Shown: positions 1-8,882 of the stretch, piece after piece
Numbering within the stretch: position 1 is the first letter of the stretch
Layout: each line of letters opens with the position of its first letter
Assembly (NCBI RefSeq): GCF_900637665.1
Contig: NZ_LR134386.1
Location: 62,001 to 126,000 of the forward strand
Source of the DNA: Chryseobacterium nakagawai
GTDB lineage: Bacteria > Bacteroidota > Bacteroidia > Flavobacteriales > Weeksellaceae
DNA: 64,000 nt
Direction: 5' to 3'
Notes under the pieces: model-generated
Database searches by the model: none
Told to the model about the DNA's origin: nothing
The model's input: the letters and a program-made list of their open reading frames with translations, nothing else
Translations under genes and position numbers: made by a program

Positions 1-840
1 TTCATCATTGAATGTAAGCATTGGAAAGAGAATGCTGATGCTCATAACTCTCAGCTTCATAGATATTATCATGTTTCCAAAACAAGGTTTGGGGTTCTTA
101 CCAATGGTATTATTTATAATTTTTATACAGATCTTGAAAAACCTAATATCATGGATGAAAAGCCATTTTTCACCATAAATATTGAAGACTTAAAAGACAG
201 TTCTATTAAAATCCTTGAAAGTTTTACCAAGAAAGATTATAATCTTGAAAGTATTTTGGATTCTGCTGAAGCTCTAAAATACATTAAAGCTATAAGAAAG
301 GAATTTGAAAAAGAAATAGAAACCCCTTCTGATGAAATCGTAAAGCTTTTAGTGAACAGATTCTTTGACAAACCTATTACTGCCAGCAGACTGGTTTCCT
401 TTAAAGAGTATACTAAAAAAGCATTAACAACTTCCATCAATGAATCTATAAGTTTCAGACTTAAGTCTGCTCTAAGTATTAACGAACAAATTGAGAAGCA
501 GGATGATGATATAAAAGCACCACAGCCAATTGATGAGAATAATGATTCAAGAATTGTGACTACTGAGGAAGAACTTGAAGGCTTTCAAATTGTAAAAGCA
601 ATTATGAGAGAAAAAATTCCTTCAACACGTATAGCTTACAGAGACACTTTATCTTATTTTGGAATTTTATTGGATGATAATAACAGAAAACCCCTTTGTA
701 GGCTGCACTTCAATACAGTGAATAAATATATTGAAACATTCCACAATGGTAAAGATTCTGGCGAGAAAGTACTACTCAGTAACCTTGATGAAATATATAA
801 TTTTAGAGAAGAACTCCATAAAACATTAGAAAACTATTAA
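1..840 (+). CDS. Restriction-nuclease-like protein (HSDR_N / COG4748 type), 5' truncated
   Basis: The reading frame is open from base 1, so the start codon lies outside the window. About 279 residues are present. The first residues read IIECKHW, followed about 12 residues later by QLHRYY and then TRFGVLTNG. This is the E-x-K plus Q-L-x-x-Y pattern of PD-(D/E)xK nucleases in the N-terminal domain of type I restriction R subunits and COG4748 proteins. The rest is helical and charged with no helicase motifs, so this is not a full HsdR. The missing N-terminus should carry the first catalytic acidic residue. No methyltransferase or specificity subunit lies downstream. The role is therefore open: an orphan nuclease-like protein or part of a defence locus to the left. 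Family call moderate, function low. Confidence 0.6.
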   Translation, partial: FIIECKHWKENADAHNSQLHRYYHVSKTRFGVLTNGIIYNFYTDLEKPNIMDEKPFFTINIEDLKDSSIKILESFTKKDYNLESILDSAEALKYIKAIRKEFEKEIETPSDEIVKLLVNRFFDKPITASRLVSFKEYTKKALTTSINESISFRLKSALSINEQIEKQDDDIKAPQPIDENNDSRIVTTEEELEGFQIVKAIMREKIPSTRIAYRDTLSYFGILLDDNNRKPLCRLHFNTVNKYIETFHNGKDSGEKVLLSNLDEIYNFREELHKTLENY

Positions 841-919
841 ACACCTTTCTCAATATAATTTACAATAGAAATCATTTAATAACCATGAAAATCTTTCTAT
901 ATAACAAAAAACAAATACT

Positions 920-1237
920 ATGAAAAAATTATTTTTCACAGGGCTTCTAGGTCTTGGATTATTATTACCTGTCAACTTTTCTGCTTCCACACTCAACATT
1001 ACTTCCGCAAAAGAGCTTCTTTCCAAAAATCCCAGAAAAGGAAAAACAAAGTCAAGCAGAAAAAGTAAATCGCCTAGATCCAGCTACTCTTCAACTAGAT
1101 CCTATTTAAGCTCAAAAAGTAGAGGATGTACTTATAGCGGAAATCAGCTGTATGTTGGTAAAAAAGGAGGTTGTTATTATTATTCCGGAAACAGTAAAAA
1201 GTATGTAAACCGTTCTTATTGTGCTGGCTGTAATTAA
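920..1237 (+). CDS. Small secreted basic Ser/Lys-rich protein with Cys/Tyr-rich C-terminus
   Basis: A 105-residue protein. Residues 1-22 form a typical signal peptide: Lys-Lys, a Leu/Gly-rich hydrophobic core, then an Ala/Ser cut region. Residues 38-68 are a very basic Lys/Arg/Ser low-complexity linker. The C-terminal 37 residues hold four Cys and the segment YVGKKGGCYYYSGNSKKYV. This resembles the short GPRGGxYY-x-x-GKKxY motif seen at the C-termini of many Bacteroidota surface or secreted proteins. I do not recognise a function. The basic linker and paired Cys suggest a secreted protein that binds a polyanion or the cell wall. A strong hairpin follows, so it looks monocistronic. Confidence 0.6.
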   Translation: MKKLFFTGLLGLGLLLPVNFSASTLNITSAKELLSKNPRKGKTKSSRKSKSPRSSYSSTRSYLSSKSRGCTYSGNQLYVGKKGGCYYYSGNSKKYVNRSYCAGCN

Positions 1238-1301
1238 AATACAAAGCTAATAACCATGATTTTCAAATAATCAAAAAAACACTCAACATATAACCATTGA
1301 A

Positions 1302-1327
1302 AAAGGTATCTCATCTGAGATACCTTT
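1302..1327. terminator. Bidirectional intrinsic terminator
   Basis: AAAGGTATCTCA and its exact complement TGAGATACCTTT meet almost back to back. A-rich sequence lies on the left and a T-run (CTTTATTTATTTT) on the right. It sits between two convergent genes, the secreted protein and elaA, and can serve both strands. Confidence 0.85.
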
Positions 1328-1333
1328 CTTTAT

Positions 1334-1783
1334 TTATTTTCTAATCATTTCCGTATGTGGGATATCATCTTCCAGATACTTTTTTCCAGTATCCTCAAAA
1401 CCAAAATCACCATAAAATCTCAACAGATAATCCTGTGCTGAAATTCTGATTTCAGGAGTATGAAAACGATTTTCTATCGTTTCAACTGCATATTTGATCA
1501 ATAGTTTTCCTAAGCTTTTTCCTCTACCTTTTTCCGTTGTAAGAACCCTTCCAATAGAAGTTTCATCATATTTTATCCCTTTATCAAAAATACGACAGTA
1601 AGCGAGAACATCTCCATTTTCTTCTGCCCAGATATGAACAGCTTTCTGATCATAATTATCCAAATCAGGGTAAGGACAATTCTGCTCAATAACGAAAACA
1701 TCAATGCGGGCCTTCAATACAGCATACAATTCAGGAACCGTAAATTCATCAAAAGTCTTGATCTTCCAAAGAATATTACTCAT
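1334..1783 (-). CDS. elaA: GNAT N-acetyltransferase, ElaA family
   Basis: A 149-residue GNAT protein. The N-terminal signature [37 protein letters not shown] is the ElaA hallmark. Residues around 80-95 ([18 protein letters not shown]) form the acetyl-CoA pyrophosphate-binding loop, and a C-terminal FYGDFGFED segment is the GNAT beta-6/7 region. ElaA proteins are small acyltransferases of uncertain substrate. Its ATG overlaps the 3' end of engB by 8 bases, so the two are probably translationally coupled with engB upstream. Confidence 0.88.
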   Translation of the reverse strand: MSNILWKIKTFDEFTVPELYAVLKARIDVFVIEQNCPYPDLDNYDQKAVHIWAEENGDVLAYCRIFDKGIKYDETSIGRVLTTEKGRGKSLGKLLIKYAVETIENRFHTPEIRISAQDYLLRFYGDFGFEDTGKKYLEDDIPHTEMIRK

Positions 1784-2399
1784 CGAAACTTACACTATTT
1801 TGGGTTAAAAAGTCATTCGTCTTTTCTATAAAGTCTAAAATCAAATCTCCACCTTCTTTCTTTTCAGCTGAAGTAACATATAATTCAGGAAGATCTTCCC
1901 ATGTTTTGTGCAGCTCCGCTTTGTAATCTTCAACATTTTTAATGACAACATTAGGTTTCAGCTTATCTGCTTTTGTAAACACAATTGAAAATGGAACACC
2001 ACTTTCTCCACACCATTGGATAAATTCCAGGTCAATCTTCTGAGGAGAGTGCCTTGAATCTACCAATACAAAGAGGTTCACAAGATTTCTTCTGTTCAGA
2101 ATATAATTGGTGATCAGCTTTTCAAAATCCTTTCGTAAAACCTTTGAAACTTTTGCGTATCCATATCCCGGTAAATCTGTAAGATACCAGTTTTCATTAA
2201 TTAGAAAATGATTAATCAGCTGTGTTTTTCCAGGAGTCTGTGATGTTTTAGCCAGATCCTTATGATTCATCATTGCGTTGATCAGCGAAGACTTTCCTAC
2301 ATTAGATCTTCCAATAAAAGCATATTCAGGAAGATTCGGTTCAGGACAATCCTGCCATTTTCCACTACTTTTTACAAATGTTGCTGTCTTAATAACCAT
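1776..2399 (-). CDS. engB: Ribosome-biogenesis GTPase EngB (YsxC/YihA)
   Basis: A TRAFAC GTPase needed for late large-subunit assembly. Motifs in order: G1 [10 protein letters not shown]2/G3 region [11 protein letters not shown] with DLPGYGYA, G4 TKADK, G5 TSAEKKEG. I start it at the internal ATG at 2399, because family members begin close to M-[IV]-IK-x-A-x-F; the frame also allows a start 10 codons earlier at 2429. With this start it is 207 residues, the usual length. Transcribed leftward ahead of elaA. Confidence 0.95.
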   Translation of the reverse strand: MVIKTATFVKSSGKWQDCPEPNLPEYAFIGRSNVGKSSLINAMMNHKDLAKTSQTPGKTQLINHFLINENWYLTDLPGYGYAKVSKVLRKDFEKLITNYILNRRNLVNLFVLVDSRHSPQKIDLEFIQWCGESGVPFSIVFTKADKLKPNVVIKNVEDYKAELHKTWEDLPELYVTSAEKKEGGDLILDFIEKTNDFLTQNSVSFDE

Positions 2400-2463
2400 T
2401 TTGAAATATATTTTAGAAAAATAAACCATTAAGAAAAGCTCTTAATGGTTATTTATTATGTTT

Positions 2464-3225
2464 TTAAACTTTATCTTTTATCCAGTTGTACAGGATTTCA
2501 TTGAATTCATCAGGCTTTTCCATCATAGCGGCGTGACCACAGTGATCTATCCAGAATAAATCCGAATTAGGAATAAACTTATGCATATCCTCAGCTACTT
2601 CCGGCGGGGTTACATTGTCCTGTTTACCCCAGATCAGACATGTTGGCGTCACAATCTTCGGAAGATCATTCAGCATATTGTGCTTGATGGCACTTCTTGC
2701 CAACATTACTGTTTTTATTCCTTTCATTCTGTCATTTACCACTGCAAAAACTTCATCTACAAGATCTTCAGTAGCAACCTTCGGGTCATAAAAAACCTCT
2801 TCTGTTTTTTTTCTGATATAAGATCTGTCATTCTTTCTTGGAAAACTGTCTCCGAAAGTTCTTTCATACAAGCCAGAACTACCGGTCAGAACCAGATTCT
2901 TTACCAGATCAGGTCTTGCCAAGCTCAAAATTAGTCCTACATGTCCTCCCATTGAATTTCCAACAATGGTAACAGGTCCTGAAATATGACTTTCTATAAA
3001 CTTGATGATATATTTCGCGATAGTGGTAAGATTCGTATTGAGTACTGGCAAATCATAGATGGGCAACTGAGGAACATATACTTTGAATCCTCTGTCCGAA
3101 AAAAAATCTACCATTTTATCGAAATTACTCAAACCACCCATTAACCCGTGCAACAGCACTAATGGATGTCCTTCCCCAGCCTCTACATAGGAATATTTCT
3201 TTTCTTTTTTTGTACTAAATATCAT
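2464..3225 (-). CDS. Alpha/beta hydrolase
   Basis: An alpha/beta-hydrolase-fold enzyme of about 253 residues. It has the oxyanion segment LLHGLMGG, nucleophile elbow GNSMGG (Ser), acid in WGKQDNVTPP (Asp) and catalytic His in DHCGHAAMMEKP, so the triad is complete. The ATG at 3225 is preferred over 3270, because the extra 15 residues are not family-like and a TATTTTTG -7 box (complement of 3248-3255) would lie inside the longer frame. Substrate unknown; it resembles the MhpC/esterase group. It is divergent from mraZ and lies upstream of engB with a 64-base gap. Confidence 0.85.
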   Translation of the reverse strand: MIFSTKKEKKYSYVEAGEGHPLVLLHGLMGGLSNFDKMVDFFSDRGFKVYVPQLPIYDLPVLNTNLTTIAKYIIKFIESHISGPVTIVGNSMGGHVGLILSLARPDLVKNLVLTGSSGLYERTFGDSFPRKNDRSYIRKKTEEVFYDPKVATEDLVDEVFAVVNDRMKGIKTVMLARSAIKHNMLNDLPKIVTPTCLIWGKQDNVTPPEVAEDMHKFIPNSDLFWIDHCGHAAMMEKPDEFNEILYNWIKDKV

Positions 3226-3448
3226 ATAATGCCTTAATAAAGCCTTGCAAAAATACAAATTAAACCTCAAAAATATTTTGATTATCCTAATTTAAGATAA
3301 AAATAATATAATATTCCTCTTTTTAACTTTTTTTTTCAAAACCCCTTTATTATGGCTTAAATAACAGTTTTAACAACCATCTACAGATCAATCAATTACA
3401 TTCTTAGAACTCAATCTTTAATAAAACTTATTAACATTGAGTCAAAAA

Positions 3449-3474
3449 GTGGGAAAAAGTGGGAAATTTTGGAA
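3449..3474 (+). promoter_or_regulatory. MraZ box (autoregulatory operator of the dcw cluster)
   Basis: Three direct repeats at exact 10-base spacing: TGGG at 3450 and 3460, TGGA at 3470, each followed by an A/T-rich six-mer. Known MraZ operators are runs of TGGGN repeats spaced 5 nt apart, which is the same 10-bp period. The block ends 24 bases before the mraZ ATG and just ahead of a TAnnTTTG -7 element, so bound MraZ would cover the -33 region. Confidence 0.85.
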
Positions 3475-3483
3475 ATTATTATA

Positions 3484-3491
3484 TAAATTTG
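3484..3491 (+). promoter_or_regulatory. -7 promoter element of the dcw cluster
   Basis: TATAAATTTG contains TA-AA-TTTG, a full match to the Bacteroidota -7 consensus TAnnTTTG. Transcription would start about 7 bases further on, at or next to the mraZ ATG at 3498, so the mRNA may be nearly leaderless. No well-spaced TTG -33 is visible; the MraZ repeats occupy that position. Confidence 0.6.
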
Positions 3492-3497
3492 TCCCAA

Positions 3498-3956
3498 ATG
3501 AAAAATTTCATTGGGACATATGAGTGTAAAATTGACGACAAAGGCCGCTTAAAAGTTCCTTCATCTTTAATCAAACAGATGGAAAACTTCGAAGACAAGG
3601 CATTTGTAGTCAAAAGATCTGTGTTCCAACCTTGTCTGGAAGTCTATCCAATGAATGCGTGGGATAAACTGATGGGCAAAATTAATAAACTGAACAGATT
3701 CATAAAAAAGAATGCTGATTTCATACGAATGTTTACGGCAGGAGTAAAAACAGTAGAATTGGATAATGCCGGAAGGCTACAGATCTCCAAAGACTTGATG
3801 ACTTTCTCAAATCTTCAGAAGGATGTAGTAATCACCAGCGCAGGAGAACTTTTCGAAATTTGGGATAAAGAAGCCTACGAACAGGTAATCTCCACCAATG
3901 AAACTGATTTTGCGAGCCTTGCCGAAGATGTGATGGGCTCTTTTGACGAAGAATAA
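3498..3956 (+). CDS. mraZ: Transcriptional regulator MraZ
   Basis: About 152 residues with two SpoVT-AbrB-like halves. The first begins MKNFIGTYECKIDDKGRLKVP and the second has TVELDNAGRLQISKDL; both carry the D-x-x-GR-[LI] signature. MraZ is a ring-forming DNA-binding protein that represses its own promoter and the dcw operon. Start chosen at 3498: the longer frame from 3459 would begin inside the MraZ box and add 13 non-family residues. First gene of the cluster, 47 bases before rsmH. Confidence 0.95.
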   Translation: MKNFIGTYECKIDDKGRLKVPSSLIKQMENFEDKAFVVKRSVFQPCLEVYPMNAWDKLMGKINKLNRFIKKNADFIRMFTAGVKTVELDNAGRLQISKDLMTFSNLQKDVVITSAGELFEIWDKEAYEQVISTNETDFASLAEDVMGSFDEE

Positions 3957-4003
3957 CTGTAGAGGTTATTAAAAATTTTATTTAATAAAAAACACAATTA
4001 AGC

Positions 4004-4897
4004 ATGTATCATAACCCCGTTTTGTTGAAGCAGAGTGTAGATGATTTGGTGACGAATCCTGACGGAATTTATGTGGACTGCACCTTTGGAGGTGGTGGCC
4101 ACTCAAGAGAGATTTTGACCAGACTTTCTGAAAAAGGAAAACTGTTCAGCTTCGATCAGGATCTGGATGCGCTTAAAAATACAATTGATGATCCCAGGTT
4201 TACACTTGTCAATCAGAATTTCAGATTTCTGGAAAACTCTTTATTAATGTATGGTATTCCTCAGGTTGACGGTGTTTTGGCTGATTTGGGAGTCTCTTCT
4301 CATCAGTTTGATGAAGCAGACAGAGGTTTTTCTACAAGAAGCAATGCTCCTTTAGACATGCGAATGAATGTTATGCAAGGTCTTGACGCTAAAAGAGTGA
4401 TTAATGAATATGGCGAGGAAGAACTTGCAGATATTTTCTATTACTATGGAGAATTAAGAGAAGCAAGAAAATTGGCAAGGGAAATTGTTCATCATAGAAA
4501 AACAAAAAGTATAAATACCACAGAGGATTTGAAAAAGCTTTTCAGCTACATTCCTCCTCATAAGGTAAATAAGTTCTATGCTCAGCTATTTCAGGCAGTA
4601 AGAATAGAAGTTAACCAAGAACTTGAAGTATTGAAAGAAATGCTGGTACAGGCTTTCAACATTTTAAAACCGGAAGGAAGATTAGTAGTAATCTCTTACC
4701 ACTCTTTAGAAGACCGATTGGTAAAAAGATTCCTAAAAAATGGAATGTTTGAAGGAGAGCCGGAAAGAGATATCTACGGAAATTATAAAAAGGCATTCGA
4801 ATTGATGAAGAGCAAAGCAATCATTCCTGACAATAAGGAGATTGAAGAAAACTCAAGAGCAAGAAGTGCTAAAATGAGAACAGGAATAAAAGTTTAA
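4004..4897 (+). CDS. rsmH: 16S rRNA (cytosine-1402-N4)-methyltransferase
   Basis: 297 residues, normal for RsmH/MraW. It starts HNPVLLKQSVD, carries the SAM-binding loop DCTFGGGGHS near residue 25, LADLGVSSHQFD near residue 95, the RGFS and PLDMRM segments, and the C-terminal ISYHSLEDRLVKRF and RARSAKMR motifs. It methylates C1402 of 16S rRNA in the decoding centre and is always close to mraZ. An 83-base spacer precedes ftsL. Confidence 0.97.
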   Translation: MYHNPVLLKQSVDDLVTNPDGIYVDCTFGGGGHSREILTRLSEKGKLFSFDQDLDALKNTIDDPRFTLVNQNFRFLENSLLMYGIPQVDGVLADLGVSSHQFDEADRGFSTRSNAPLDMRMNVMQGLDAKRVINEYGEEELADIFYYYGELREARKLAREIVHHRKTKSINTTEDLKKLFSYIPPHKVNKFYAQLFQAVRIEVNQELEVLKEMLVQAFNILKPEGRLVVISYHSLEDRLVKRFLKNGMFEGEPERDIYGNYKKAFELMKSKAIIPDNKEIEENSRARSAKMRTGIKV

Positions 4898-4980
4898 AGG
4901 TGAATAAACTGTCAATAGTGAATTGAAAAATAAAATTGACAACGAAGTGAACCAGTACAATGCAAATTGATTGAATTAAA

Positions 4981-5346
4981 TTGGCAAAAAGAACAACAAA
5001 TCGCCCACAGAAAAGACTCACTTTTATAGACATTATAAAAGGAAACTTTCTGAATCGTGATGAGATCAAAATACATTACAGGTATTTTCTCTTGTTGTTT
5101 ATCCTGATGATGGCTATGATTTACAGTAACCATCTCGTCAATAAGAAAATTAAAATTGTAAACGCCTTAAAGGAAGAAACAGAAGAATATAAATCGAGAA
5201 ACGCTTACGCCCAGAGTAAGCTAATCAAGGTAAAAATGGAATCAGAGCTGGGGAAAGAGGTTGCACGGGACTCATTAATGACCTTAGAAAACCATCCTCA
5301 TAAATTGCTAATAAAACTGGACAGTACAGATGCAAAAGCAAAATGA
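4981..5346 (+). CDS. ftsL: FtsL-like bitopic cell-division protein (TTG start)
   Basis: A 121-residue bitopic protein: basic cytoplasmic N-terminus (about 35 residues), one membrane helix around residues 36-53 (YFLLLFILMMAMIYSNHL), then a periplasmic coiled coil up to residue 100. Size, topology and position between rsmH and ftsI fit FtsL, which joins FtsQ and FtsB in the divisome. The frame is closed by a stop at 4972-4974. The only plausible start is TTG at 4981, as the first in-frame ATG falls inside the membrane helix. It overlaps ftsI by 17 bases. Sequence conservation is poor, so the name rests mainly on topology and synteny. Confidence 0.8.
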   Translation: MAKRTTNRPQKRLTFIDIIKGNFLNRDEIKIHYRYFLLLFILMMAMIYSNHLVNKKIKIVNALKEETEEYKSRNAYAQSKLIKVKMESELGKEVARDSLMTLENHPHKLLIKLDSTDAKAK

Positions 5347-7321
5347 ATACGACAACAAACGTAAAAAAACGTTACGATGGGGCTACCTCTTTGCAGTGGT
5401 AGCTTTGTGCGTGTTTGTAATGTTCTTGGCAAGGATTGTTATCCTTCAGAATACCAATGTTCAGGAAATTAAAGATGATTACATTAACAAAAACTATCGA
5501 GAAGCCACTTTAAAGGCGGCCCGCGGTAATTTATTTGCTTCTGATGGTTCTATTTTAGCCACAACCGTAATGCGCTATGACATCTATCTTGATTTCAAAA
5601 CGATGAAAGATACGATCTACAGCAATAACATTGGAGCTTTAACCGATTCTCTAAGCAAAATGTTTGGGAAATCCAGAGGAGAGTTCAGACAAAAATTTGA
5701 CGAACAGAAGAAAAAGAAAAACCAATATTACACTCTGGTAAAAGGACTTGATTTTGACCAGTATGATAGAATCCGAAACTTCCCAATCTTTAAAAAGGGT
5801 AAAAATAAAGGCGGTTTCATTGTAGACAGAAATTACAAAAGAGAACTTGCTACTTCAGAAATTGGAGCCGGAACTATCGGTATGGATAACGGCGAACTTA
5901 AATCCGGATTAGAAGGAGCTTTCTCAAAATATTTAACCGGGACAGACGGAAAAAGATTAGAACAAAGAATCAACTCTTCCCAATGGAAGCCTATAGACTT
6001 CTGGAAAGTTCAGGAGCCCATTGACGGAGAAGATGTATATACAACCTTAGACCTTAGAATTCAAGACATTGCACACTCTGCACTAGAGAAGCAGCTCATC
6101 CATTATGAAGCCAAACACGGAACCGTAATTGTAATGGAAGTGGAAACCGGAAAGGTACGGGCCTTGGTTAACTTAAGAAGAACAGAATCAGGAGAATATG
6201 AAGATTCTTATAACTATGCGTTAAAAGATAACATCGAACCGGGATCCACCTTTAAAACCATTTCACTTCTAGCAGCAATGGATGATGGATTTATTGATGA
6301 AAACACAACAGTAAATGTAGGAAACGGGGTTTGGACATATGCAAAACAAAGAATTTCTGACGGCCATGGTGGTGGAACTTACGACATCAGTGATGTTTTG
6401 GCCAAATCCAGTAACGTGGGAACAGCAAAACTAATCACAAAGTTTTATGCTGAAAAACCACAGATTTTCCTGGACCACTTAAAACGTTGGAAATTATTTG
6501 ACAAAATGGACATCGAACTTCCAGGAATCACAAAACCAAAGATCGTAACTCCGGAAAATAAAAGATGGAATGCAGCCACATTAGCTTCTATCTCTTATGG
6601 ATACTCTTCAAACATTAACCTGTTACAGCTTACAAGCTTCTACAACGGAGTAGCCAATGGAGGCAAAATGCTTAAGCCATTATTCATCGATAAGATCATG
6701 AAGGACGGAAAGGTGATGTACAAAGCAAAACCTGAGGTAATGGTGAACAAAATGGCATCTGAAAAGGCCATCAAAATGATGACCAGTGCATTAACCAAGG
6801 CTGTAGAAAAAGGAACAGGACGAAGCATCTTCACTCCTAACCTTAAAATGGCAGGAAAAACAGGAACCGCAAGATTTGAATATTGGCTTCCAGGACCCAT
6901 GAAATACCGTGCATCATTTGCAGGATTCTATCCGGCTGATGCTCCAAAATATACATGTTATGTGATGGTAAGCGAACCCAATACATCAATTGGGTTTTAT
7001 GGAGGCCCCGTAGCAGCACCGGTGTTTAAGGAAATAGCAGGAAAAACCTTCCTGAAAACACCGCAAAACATTGAAAAGGAAATGCTCGTTGATAAAAAGG
7101 TAAACCTGAGCAAAATGGTGGAACCTAATGTAAAAGTAGCAGTCAATGATAAGCAAATGCCCAATGTAGTAGGATTGATTGGTAAAAATGTCATCCCACA
7201 ATTGGAAAACTTAGGATACCGTGTCGATTTTAAAGGAGTTGGCCGAATCAAAGAACAATTCCCATTAGAAGGGACAACGATCAGTAAGAACCAGAGAATA
7301 TATTTATCTCTACAGAATTAA
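5330..7321 (+). CDS. ftsI: Septal peptidoglycan transpeptidase FtsI (PBP3) with PASTA domain
   Basis: 663 residues. One membrane anchor at about 17-40, a dimerisation domain, then the transpeptidase with SxxK at S306-K309 (GSTFK), SxN at S360-N362 and KTG at 510-512, all intact. A C-terminal PASTA repeat (MPNVVGLIGKNVIPQLENLG onward) covers the last 55 residues, as in Spo-VD-like PBPs of Bacteroidota rather than E. coli FtsI. It cross-links septal peptidoglycan with FtsW. It overlaps ftsL. Confidence 0.95.
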   Translation: MQKQNEYDNKRKKTLRWGYLFAVVALCVFVMFLARIVILQNTNVQEIKDDYINKNYREATLKAARGNLFASDGSILATTVMRYDIYLDFKTMKDTIYSNNIGALTDSLSKMFGKSRGEFRQKFDEQKKKKNQYYTLVKGLDFDQYDRIRNFPIFKKGKNKGGFIVDRNYKRELATSEIGAGTIGMDNGELKSGLEGAFSKYLTGTDGKRLEQRINSSQWKPIDFWKVQEPIDGEDVYTTLDLRIQDIAHSALEKQLIHYEAKHGTVIVMEVETGKVRALVNLRRTESGEYEDSYNYALKDNIEPGSTFKTISLLAAMDDGFIDENTTVNVGNGVWTYAKQRISDGHGGGTYDISDVLAKSSNVGTAKLITKFYAEKPQIFLDHLKRWKLFDKMDIELPGITKPKIVTPENKRWNAATLASISYGYSSNINLLQLTSFYNGVANGGKMLKPLFIDKIMKDGKVMYKAKPEVMVNKMASEKAIKMMTSALTKAVEKGTGRSIFTPNLKMAGKTGTARFEYWLPGPMKYRASFAGFYPADAPKYTCYVMVSEPNTSIGFYGGPVAAPVFKEIAGKTFLKTPQNIEKEMLVDKKVNLSKMVEPNVKVAVNDKQMPNVVGLIGKNVIPQLENLGYRVDFKGVGRIKEQFPLEGTTISKNQRIYLSLQN

Positions 7322-7328
7322 AAAACAG

Positions 7329-7380
7329 AGTCCAAAGGGACGACTTAAGCCCAAATAGGATAAAGTCCTATTGATATAAA
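7329..7380 (+). repeat. Two-hairpin intergenic element, copy A (ftsI-murE)
   Basis: The spacer starts AGTCC-AAA-GGGACGACTTAA and ends ATAGGA-TAAAG-TCCTAT. This gives two small hairpins, GTCC/GGAC and ATAGGA/TCCTAT, and runs up to the murE ATG. The same layout recurs at 13207 and 16881. Confidence 0.7.
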
Positions 7381-8841
7381 ATGATAATAACAGAATTAGT
7401 AAACAGAATCCCAGTAATAGAAATCCACGGTGATAACAACCGTGAAGTATCCGAACTGGTGTTCGACAGCAGAAAGGTTACAGAAAACTCTCTTTACATT
7501 GCTATGAGGGGAACAGTGGTGGATGGACATTCATTCATTGCATCTTCTATTGAGAAAGGAGCAACAACGATTGTTTGTGAAGAATTTCCTGAAACACTGA
7601 CAGAAAACGTAACCTATATTAAGGTTAAAGATTCTGCTAAAGCTTTAGGTCATCTTGCTTCGAACTTCTACGGAAATCCATCCAGAAAACTGAAACTGAT
7701 AGGAGTTACAGGAACAAACGGGAAAACCTCTGTTTCCACCCTGCTTTTTGATGTTTTCAGAAATTTAGGATATGATTCTGCTTTATTATCAACCGTTGAA
7801 ATCAGAATCGGTGAAGAAATTATTCCAGCGACTCATACCACTCCGGATGTTATTACCATCAACAAAATTTTAGCTGAAGCAGTTGAGAAAGGATGTGAAT
7901 TTGCTTTCATGGAAGTAAGTTCTCACGGAATTGCTCAAAACAGAATCGAGGGACTACACTTTAAAATAGCCGGGTTTACAAACATTACCCATGATCATTT
8001 AGATTATCACAAAACATTTGAAGAATATTTAAAAACAAAAAAAAGATTCTTTGATGAATTAGAAGATACAGCCATTGCCATCACCAATGTAGATGACAAA
8101 AATGGGAATGTCATGCTTCAGAACACAAAGGCTAAAAAGAAGTCTTATGCTTTGAAAACAATGGCAGATTATCACGGAAAACTATTGGAAGTGGATTTCA
8201 ACGGAATGTTGCTAAACTTCAACGGAAAAGAATTCTGGACAACACTGACGGGTAAATTCAACGTATACAATCTATTGCTTGTATTTGGAATTGCAAAAGA
8301 ACTTGGTTTTGAAGAGGACGAAATCCTACAAGCTATCAGCAAGCTAAAAAGAGTTTCCGGAAGATTTGAAACTTTAAAATCAGACGGTGGAATTTTCTTT
8401 ATCGTAGACTATGCACATACTCCGGATGCTTTAGAAAACATTTTAGACAGCATTAATGATATCAGAACCAAAAACGAAAGATTAATCACCGTTTTCGGCT
8501 GCGGAGGAGACAGAGATCATTCTAAAAGATCTGAAATGGGGAATATTGCCACCAAGAAATCAACCTTGGCAATCATCACTTCAGATAACCCGAGAACAGA
8601 AGATCCGGGACAAATCATCAAGGAAATTGAAGCAGGTGTTGAACCTCAGAACTTCAGCAAATACACTTCAATTCCAGATAGAAAAGAAGCCATAAAAATG
8701 GCCATAAAGTTCGCAGAACCTAAAGATATTATTCTTGTAGCCGGAAAAGGTCACGAAAATTATCAGGAGATAAATGGTGTGAAACATCATTTTGATGACA
8801 AAGAAGTAATTAATGAGCTTTGGAAATTAATGTCCAAGTAA
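7381..8841 (+). CDS. murE: UDP-MurNAc-L-Ala-D-Glu:meso-diaminopimelate ligase
   Basis: 486 residues. ATP loop GTNGKTS at 111-117, the TTPD substrate segment, HDHLDYHKT and the DNPR motif at 402-405 are present. DNPR marks ligases that add meso-diaminopimelate rather than lysine, so this organism should have DAP-type peptidoglycan. It acts in the cytoplasm as the third Mur ligase step. Followed by the four-helix-bundle gene instead of directly by mraY. Confidence 0.97.
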   Translation: MIITELVNRIPVIEIHGDNNREVSELVFDSRKVTENSLYIAMRGTVVDGHSFIASSIEKGATTIVCEEFPETLTENVTYIKVKDSAKALGHLASNFYGNPSRKLKLIGVTGTNGKTSVSTLLFDVFRNLGYDSALLSTVEIRIGEEIIPATHTTPDVITINKILAEAVEKGCEFAFMEVSSHGIAQNRIEGLHFKIAGFTNITHDHLDYHKTFEEYLKTKKRFFDELEDTAIAITNVDDKNGNVMLQNTKAKKKSYALKTMADYHGKLLEVDFNGMLLNFNGKEFWTTLTGKFNVYNLLLVFGIAKELGFEEDEILQAISKLKRVSGRFETLKSDGGIFFIVDYAHTPDALENILDSINDIRTKNERLITVFGCGGDRDHSKRSEMGNIATKKSTLAIITSDNPRTEDPGQIIKEIEAGVEPQNFSKYTSIPDRKEAIKMAIKFAEPKDIILVAGKGHENYQEINGVKHHFDDKEVINELWKLMSK

Positions 8842-8869
8842 ATTGAAAGATTGAATTCATTGAAAGATT
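8842..8869 (+). repeat. Direct repeat left of the four-helix-bundle gene
   Basis: ATTGAAAGATT occurs twice, at 8842-8852 and 8859-8869. It is 10/11 complementary to AATCTTTAAAT, which is found twice on the right side of the gene (9252-9270), so the gene is framed by an imperfect inverted repeat. Confidence 0.6.
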
Positions 8870-8882
8870 TAATAATTTGATA

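Noticed and set aside
1..840. Complete type I restriction system
   Set aside because: Only the nuclease-like domain is present in the window; no helicase, HsdM or HsdS genes are visible.
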